64,000 nt of DNA from Streptomyces morookaense. GTDB taxonomy: Bacteria; Actinomycetota; Actinomycetes; Streptomycetales; Streptomycetaceae. Shown here piece after piece: positions 57,566 through 64,000 of this stretch. The stretch is from assembly GCF_013030945.1 (NCBI RefSeq), contig NZ_JABBXF010000032.1, positions 62,001 to 126,000 of the forward strand, read 5' to 3'. The position numbers and the translations under genes were made by a program. Position 1 is the first letter of the stretch; every line of letters begins with the position of its first letter. A model generated the notes under the pieces. It saw nothing but the letters and a program-made list of their open reading frames with translations. It did no database searches and was not told the DNA's origin.

Positions 57566-58753
57566 TCACCACAGCCGCACCGACAACCGGTCCACCCCGT
57601 AGATGTCGGACGCCGTCCGCATCGGTACCTCACCGGCCGGGACGGCCAGCCGCAACCCCGGGAACCGTTCGAACAGCGCCGGGAGGGCAACCCGCATCTC
57701 CACCCGGGCCAGTTGCTGGCCCAGGCACTGGTGGATGCCGTACCCCAGGGCGACGTGCCCGGTGGCCTGGCGGCGTATGTCCAGGCGGTCCGGGGCGGGG
57801 AACTTCTCCGGGTCCCGGTTGGCCGCCATCACCGACAGCGCCACCGTCTCTCCCGCCCTGATCAACTTGCCGTCCAGCTCCACGTCTTCGAGCGCCGTCC
57901 GCGCCCCGGTGTGTGCGATGCTCAGGTAGCGCAGCAGCTCCTCGACGGCCGGGTCCACGGCTTCCGGGCCGGAGCGCAGGACCGCCAGCTGCTCGGGGTG
58001 CTCCAGCAGGGCGAAGACGCCCAGCGCGATCATGTTCGCGGTGGTGTCGAACCCCGCCCCCAGCAGCAGAACCGCGATGTTCGTGAGCTCCTCGTCGGTG
58101 AGCTCGTCGCCCGCGGCCAGGTCGCCGAGCACGTCGTCCGTGGGCGCGGCCCGCTTCGCCACGACCAGGTCGTACAGCATCGTCCCCAGCGCGTTCATCG
58201 CGGCGACCCGTTCCTCCGCGGTGGCGTGGTGGTCGTTCACGGTCATCGTGTGGCGCTGGAAGGTCTCGTGCTCGTCGTAGGGCACCCCCAGCAGCTCGCA
58301 GATCAGCAGTGCGGGAACGGGCTGCGCGTACGCCCGTACCAGGTCCACCACCGGGCCCTGCCGCTCCATCGCGTCCAGCTGCGCGGCCGTGATCTCCTCG
58401 ACGCGCTCGGTGAGCCGGCGCATCCGGCGCAGCGTGAACCTGCCCATGAGCAGGCGCCGGTAGCGGGTGTGCTCGGGCGCGTCGTGCCCGATGAACATCC
58501 CGGGCCCGGCCGGCGGCATCGGTTCCGTGGAGTCCGTGCCGGGCATCGGGTTGTGCATGAGCTCCTGCCGCGAGCTGAACCGCGGGTCGGACACCACCGC
58601 ACGGAGCAGGGCATGGCCGGTCACCAGCCAGCCCCGGTGCCCGTCGGGGAACGTCAGCCGGGTCAGCGGTTCCTTCTCGCGCAGCCGCGCCAGCTCCTCC
58701 GGAGGGTCGAAGGGACAGCCCGCAGGGCGCTGGTAGGGGAGGGATTCGAGCAT
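57566..58753 (-). CDS. Cytochrome P450
   Basis: A 395-residue soluble bacterial P450 monooxygenase. I-helix oxygen-binding motif LLLGAGFDTTANMIALG; ExxR in VEELLRYLSIA; R with ANRDPEKFPAPDRLDIRR; heme loop VALGYGIHQCLGQQLARVEM with the Cys thiolate. The heme motif has Leu where Phe is usual (FGxGxHxCxG). No ferredoxin or reductase gene is adjacent, so redox partners must come from elsewhere. The substrate is unknown. It is divergent from a two-HTH regulator across a 203-bp region with three TGCAAT repeats. Confidence 0.93.
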   Translation of the reverse strand: MLESLPYQRPAGCPFDPPEELARLREKEPLTRLTFPDGHRGWLVTGHALLRAVVSDPRFSSRQELMHNPMPGTDSTEPMPPAGPGMFIGHDAPEHTRYRRLLMGRFTLRRMRRLTERVEEITAAQLDAMERQGPVVDLVRAYAQPVPALLICELLGVPYDEHETFQRHTMTVNDHHATAEERVAAMNALGTMLYDLVVAKRAAPTDDVLGDLAAGDELTDEELTNIAVLLLGAGFDTTANMIALGVFALLEHPEQLAVLRSGPEAVDPAVEELLRYLSIAHTGARTALEDVELDGKLIRAGETVALSVMAANRDPEKFPAPDRLDIRRQATGHVALGYGIHQCLGQQLARVEMRVALPALFERFPGLRLAVPAGEVPMRTASDIYGVDRLSVRLW

Positions 58754-58873
58754 GGCGGTCGCCCCGTTTCTCGTAAGCGTTCAGAACTCCTTGAAAGCTA
58801 CGTTGCGTTCAGAGTCGCCTCAATCCGCCGGCACTCCAAATCCGGTTATTTGCAGGACACTTGCCGGGTTTGG

Positions 58874-58925
58874 TGCAATGGGCCTGCACGTGAATGCAAT
58901 AAGCACACCCGGCCGTTGCAATGGG
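58874..58925. promoter_or_regulatory. Three TGCAAT direct repeats, helically phased
   Basis: TGCAAT at 58874, 58895 and 58917 (the outer two as TGCAATGGG) are spaced 21 and 22 bp, two helical turns. CGTTCAGA also occurs twice nearby (about 58775 and 58806). These lie between the divergent P450 and regulator genes. Confidence 0.55.
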
Positions 58926-58956
58926 ATGCCGGTGAACGCACAGGAGGCGACCGCAC

Positions 58957-59652
58957 ATGCCGGGAGGCAGGCTCACCCACGACGACCGGCGGCGCATAGC
59001 CGAGGGGCTTGCCGAAGGGCTCACCTACGCCGGGATCGCCCGGCGCCTGGGCCGGCCGACCTCGACCGTCAGTCGTGAGGTGTCCCGCAACGGCGGACCG
59101 GACGGCTACCGGGCCGACCACGCCCACCTGGCCACCGCCCGGCGCGCCCGCCGCGGCGCCCCGCCGGCCGACCGGCCGGCGGCGGCCACGGCCTCCGGCG
59201 GCTTCGAGGAGCGCCTCACCGCGGCGCTGATCAGCACCGGAGTGCCCCGGATGACGGCCAGGGTGCTCGCCTGCCTCTGCGGCACCGACACCAGGGGCCT
59301 CACCTCCGCCGACCTGGTGCGGCGCCTGCAGGTCAGCCCGGCATCCGTCTCCCACGCGATCGCCTACCTGGAGGCGCAGGAGCTCGTCCGCCGCGAGCGC
59401 GACCCCGGGCAGCGGTACGAGCGCTACGTCGTCGGCGACGACGTCTGGTACCGGTCGCTGCTGGCGAGCGTCCGCACGAACGCCCTGCTGGCGGACGCCC
59501 TCCAGGAGGGCGCCGAGACCCTCGGCCCCACCACCCCCGCCGGGGCCAGGCTGGCGGAGATGAGTGAGTTCCTGAACCACCTCGGCGCCGACTTGATCAA
59601 GAAGGCCGAGGCGTGGCCCCGTAAGGGGCGCTGGGGGCACCCCCACCGGTAG
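58957..59652 (+). CDS. Transcriptional regulator with IS30-type HTH and MarR/GbsR-like domain
   Basis: A 231-residue protein. Residues 5-45 form an IS30-transposase-like helix-turn-helix (LTHDDRRRIAEGLAEGLTYA, then GIARRLGRPTSTVSREVSRN). After a linker comes a winged helix of the MarR/GbsR kind (TARVLACLCGTDTRGLTSAD, LVRRLQVSPASVSHAIAYLE), then a helical C-terminal part. No transposase catalytic domain is present. The last dozen residues (WPRKGRWGHPHR) are encoded by a dispersed palindromic repeat, so the original stop has been replaced. It is divergent from the P450 and may regulate it. Confidence 0.85.
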   Translation: MPGGRLTHDDRRRIAEGLAEGLTYAGIARRLGRPTSTVSREVSRNGGPDGYRADHAHLATARRARRGAPPADRPAAATASGGFEERLTAALISTGVPRMTARVLACLCGTDTRGLTSADLVRRLQVSPASVSHAIAYLEAQELVRRERDPGQRYERYVVGDDVWYRSLLASVRTNALLADALQEGAETLGPTTPAGARLAEMSEFLNHLGADLIKKAEAWPRKGRWGHPHR

Positions 59653-59690
59653 CCGGGGGAGGAGCTGTGCGATCAGCCGAGAACAGCCCG
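59613..59690. repeat. Dispersed palindromic repeat, copy 10, with nested 29-nt element
   Basis: GGCCCCGTAAGGGGCGCT, then the 29-nt unit (59633-59661), then GCTGTGCGATCAGCCGAGAA, as in the copy at 34440. The first 40 bases are within the coding region of the two-HTH regulator. Confidence 0.82.
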
Positions 59691-59751
59691 CGCCGACAGG
59701 CTCACCGCAACCCATGGGATCCTGGACCCGTAACTCAAAGCGAGGAGCGCA

Positions 59752-61563
<1,812 letters not shown>

Positions 61564-61711
61564 GCGTTCCGCGTCCCGAAGGTGGACGGTGCAACGGTCT
61601 CGTCACGGGCCGGTCTCAGGTGGTGGATACGCCTGGAATCGGCCCGTTGACGTAAAGCGGACGGTGATACAAAAGAACATCCGCTCGCCTGCCGCTCACC
61701 GAGGAAAGCCG

Positions 61712-63616
61712 ATGTCACAGCCGCCCCAGCCGGGTGCTCCGCAGACCCCGCCCCCGCCCGCGCAGGGTGGTGGGCAGGCCTACATGCCGACCCAGGCCTT
61801 CGGCGCGGTCGAGCCGCCGGCGCCCCCGGCGGGCGCACCGCAGACCCCGCCGCAGACCCCGCCCCCGCCTCCGCCGCCGGCTGCGCCGGGCGGGTTCGGC
61901 CCTCCGGAGCAGCCCGCCGCCGCGCCGGGCTACGGCTACCCCCAGACCCCGCCCGCCCAGGGCGGCTTCGGCGCTCCGGAGCAGCCGGCAGCCGCGCCCG
62001 CCGCGCCCGGTTACGGCTACCCGCAGACGCCGCCGCCCCCCGCGCCGGGCGGTTACGGCTACCCGCAGACGCCGCCGCCCGCTGCCCCGGCCGGTTACGG
62101 ATACCCCCAGGCCCCGCCCCCCGCCGCCCCCGGCGGCTACGGCTACCCCCAGCAGTACCCTGCCGGCCCCGCCGGCCCCTTCCCGCCCCCGCCCGGCAGC
62201 CCGAAGAAGAAGCCGCCCATGGCGGCCATCATCGGCGGAGCCGTCGCGCTCGCCCTGCTCGCCGGCGGCGGCATCTGGTACGCCACCAGCGGCAGTTCGG
62301 ACAACGGCGGCACCAAGACCGACAGCAGCCAGGCCGGCGGCCCGCAGGGCGGCGGCGGCAGCAAGGGCGCCCCCGCGACCGTCAACGGCAAGATGCTGTT
62401 CAGCGTCGACTCGCCCCAGGTCGACGACCTCGTCAACGTCAAGGGCACCTGGGTCACCGACCAGGTCTTCGCCAAGTCCGACGTGTACAAGGTCGTCGGC
62501 TACGGCCTCTCCGGCGGCAAGAAGTACGAGATCCCGCTCGACGGCGAGATCTGCTGGGCCTCCCAGCAGGTGACGCCCGACGGCAAGACCGCGGTCCTGG
62601 TCAAGGAGTCCAAGCCGACGCCGGACAAGAAGTACGGCGGTCCGTGCGACCAGGTCGTCGCCCTCGACCTGAACAACGGCAAGAAGCTGTGGCAGAAGGC
62701 CGCCAAGGCCGGTGACCAGCCTGTGTCGTTCGGCGAGGTCACCGTCGGCGGCGGCACCGTCGCCGCGGGCGGTACCAGCGGCGGTGCCGCGTGGTCGCTG
62801 AGCGACGGCAAGGAGCTGTGGACGCCCAAGGCCGGCGACGACTGCCGCGACGACGGCTACGGCGGCGGCACCAAGCTGGTCGCGGTGCGCCGTTGCGGCG
62901 ACTACGCGCGCCCGCAGATGCAGGTGCAGACCCTCGACCCGGCGACGGGCGGCATCAAGTCCACGTACAAGGTCCCCGCGGGGCTGAACTACGTGCATGT
63001 GGTGTCAACCGACCCGCTGGTGGTCGCCGTTGACGCGGGCGATCACACGGGCAGCGCCGCATCCGACTTCCTGGCGATCGACGACAGCGCCAAGGAGGGC
63101 ACGCTGCGCAGCAAGGTCTCCACGCAGAACGGCAAGTTCACGCCGAAGTGCGAGTCGACCAACGTCGAGGGCTGCAAGAAGGTCGTCGTCAGCAAGGACA
63201 CCCTCTACCTGCCGACCCAGGAGCACCAGAGCGGCAACTCCCAGGAGGTGGGCCGGGTCACGGACATCGTCGGCTTCGGCCTGTCCGACGGCCAGTCGCG
63301 CGGCAAGGTCTCGGGCGCGCCGGGCTCTTCGATCACCCCGCTGTCGCTGGACCGGGACGGGTACCTGGTCGCCTACCAGGACCCGACGTACAAGGCCGGC
63401 GGCATGGTGATCCGGATCGATCCCAAGACGTTCAAGACCGATGTGCTGATGAAGAATCCGGTCGACACGGTCGAGGCCGAGCGCAAGCTCTCGCCCAACT
63501 ACCAGGACGTGGTCTGGTCGCAGGGCCGGCTGTACATGGGCAACGGCTTTGCCAACAAGCCCGGTCCGGCCGGGCTCGGCAAGGACTACCTGGCCCTGGT
63601 CTTCGGCGGCAGCTGA
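61712..63616 (+). CDS. Proline-rich membrane protein with PQQ-like beta-propeller
   Basis: A 634-residue protein. Residues 1-165 are low-complexity Pro/Gly/Tyr repeats (units such as APGGYGYPQTPPP), cytosolic. One membrane helix is at about 175-195 (AAIIGGAVALALLAGGGIWY). The extracytoplasmic part contains PQQ-type propeller blades (LDLNNGKKLWQKAAKAG; WSLSDGKELWTPKAG) and four or more cysteines. Such proteins are common beside kinases or two-component systems in streptomycetes; the role is unknown. ATG 61712 with GAGGAAAG upstream. A response regulator gene begins 267 bases downstream. Confidence 0.82.
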   Translation: MSQPPQPGAPQTPPPPAQGGGQAYMPTQAFGAVEPPAPPAGAPQTPPQTPPPPPPPAAPGGFGPPEQPAAAPGYGYPQTPPAQGGFGAPEQPAAAPAAPGYGYPQTPPPPAPGGYGYPQTPPPAAPAGYGYPQAPPPAAPGGYGYPQQYPAGPAGPFPPPPGSPKKKPPMAAIIGGAVALALLAGGGIWYATSGSSDNGGTKTDSSQAGGPQGGGGSKGAPATVNGKMLFSVDSPQVDDLVNVKGTWVTDQVFAKSDVYKVVGYGLSGGKKYEIPLDGEICWASQQVTPDGKTAVLVKESKPTPDKKYGGPCDQVVALDLNNGKKLWQKAAKAGDQPVSFGEVTVGGGTVAAGGTSGGAAWSLSDGKELWTPKAGDDCRDDGYGGGTKLVAVRRCGDYARPQMQVQTLDPATGGIKSTYKVPAGLNYVHVVSTDPLVVAVDAGDHTGSAASDFLAIDDSAKEGTLRSKVSTQNGKFTPKCESTNVEGCKKVVVSKDTLYLPTQEHQSGNSQEVGRVTDIVGFGLSDGQSRGKVSGAPGSSITPLSLDRDGYLVAYQDPTYKAGGMVIRIDPKTFKTDVLMKNPVDTVEAERKLSPNYQDVVWSQGRLYMGNGFANKPGPAGLGKDYLALVFGGS

Positions 63617-63632
63617 GCCGGCGGCCGAGCAA

Positions 63633-63650
63633 GGTGATCACCTGGTGATC
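63633..63650. promoter_or_regulatory. Palindrome between propeller protein and response regulator genes
   Basis: GGTGATCACC is self-complementary, and GATCACC-T-GGTGATC extends it (63636-63650). It could act as terminator or operator. The remaining gap to 63883 shows no gene. Confidence 0.45.
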
Positions 63651-63883
63651 GTTTGACGGCGTCCCATGCGTGGAAGCCTGTCGAAACCCTGCCGTATCCC
63701 TGTCCATCGCGCGTACATGCCTGAACGATCCGTTTCAGTCTCGAAGTACACGTGATTGGCAGGGATTTCGGCATTCCGGGGGACTTCTCACCGGTAAGGG
63801 GCGCGGAACGTCGAACAAGCGTGTAGCTTCCGGGGCAAAGAAGGAGCCGGGGAGACGTACGCGGGGCGACAGGGGGGACGCGC

Positions 63884-64000
63884 ATGGGCGTGCGGCTCAT
63901 GGTGGTCGACGACCACCGTCTGCTGGCCGAGGCGCTCGCCTCGGCGTTGAAGTTGCGCGGGCACCGAGTGCTGGCCGCGGCCGCGCCGAGCGCGGGAGCG
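63884..64000 (+). CDS. Response regulator, N-terminal fragment (cut by window end)
   Basis: The first 39 residues of a CheY-like receiver domain: MGVRLMVVDDHRLLAEALAS, with the acidic Asp-Asp pair after strand 1, then LKLRGHRVLAAAA. The DDHRLLAEAL pattern is typical of NarL/LuxR-type response regulators. AGGGGGGA lies six bases before ATG 63884. The output domain is outside the window, so the class is inferred. Confidence 0.8.
   Translation, partial: MGVRLMVVDDHRLLAEALASALKLRGHRVLAAAAPSAGA

Noticed and set aside
57566..58753. Start of a biosynthetic gene cluster at the P450
   Set aside because: No ferredoxin, synthase, transporter or tailoring gene is next to it; the neighbours are a regulator, gene remnants and housekeeping genes.
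58957..59100. IS30-family transposase
   Set aside because: The N-terminal HTH is IS30-like, but there is no DDE catalytic domain, no terminal inverted repeats and no target duplication; the rest is a MarR/GbsR-like domain.
61730..62170. Tandem repeat or CRISPR-like array
   Set aside because: The periodicity comes from coding repeats (PGGYGYPQTPPP-like units) in the proline-rich protein, not from spaced direct repeats.

Overview
The window is about 64 kb of very GC-rich DNA with the codon habits of Streptomyces: GTG and TTG starts, GTGA stop/start overlaps, and G or C at nearly every third position. Gene content supports this: a primary-like sigma factor, RpfB, WhiJ-type Xre/DUF5753 regulators, SepX/GlpR, MarP, a Tricorn homologue and a DUF6299 secreted protein. 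It reads as chromosomal core. There is no prophage, transposase, CRISPR array or large biosynthetic cluster. From memory, the gene order resembles the S. coelicolor region that starts at hrdD.

Layout. 1-14 kb: the 3' end of a sigma factor, a WYL regulator divergent from a DHA2 efflux pump, LtrA plus a P1 peptidase, then a leftward block (CPA-type antiporter, MFS pump, FmdB zinc ribbon with a CIRCE operator, MTA phosphorylase, MscL), then a large penicillin acylase. 14-20 kb: 5-formyl-THF cyclo-ligase divergent from galU-moeA-moaC-mogA-rimJ-sepX/glpR, then tRNA-Ala(CGC). 20-28 kb: two lipoproteins, a GH89 glycosidase, an orphan sensor kinase, a GNAT enzyme, exonuclease III and a papain-like protein. 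28-34 kb: a DUF4436 membrane protein, a three-gene Xre/DUF6879/small-protein cluster with a shared promoter box, and a Baeyer-Villiger monooxygenase plus SDR operon. 34-45 kb: Tricorn protease, a TetR-MMPL pair, MarP, a nickel/cobalt permease, a serine hydrolase and an SDR. 45-57 kb: envelope and translation genes in one direction (PMT, PBP, DMT permease, DUF6299, rsmI, tatD, rpfB, ksgA, ispE), as in the Rv1002c-Rv1011 region of mycobacteria. 57-64 kb: gene remnants, a P450 divergent from a two-HTH regulator, an ABC-F ATPase, a PQQ-propeller membrane protein and the start of a response regulator.

Two themes run across the window. First, a family of GC-rich palindromic repeats marks many gene ends. 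Some copies carry a nested 29-nt palindromic element, which also lies inside the GH89 coding sequence, and one repeat copy supplies the C-terminus of the two-HTH regulator. Second, several promoters carry readable operator sites: CIRCE before fmdB, paired TetR sites, the Xre-cluster box, and TGCAAT triplets before the P450.
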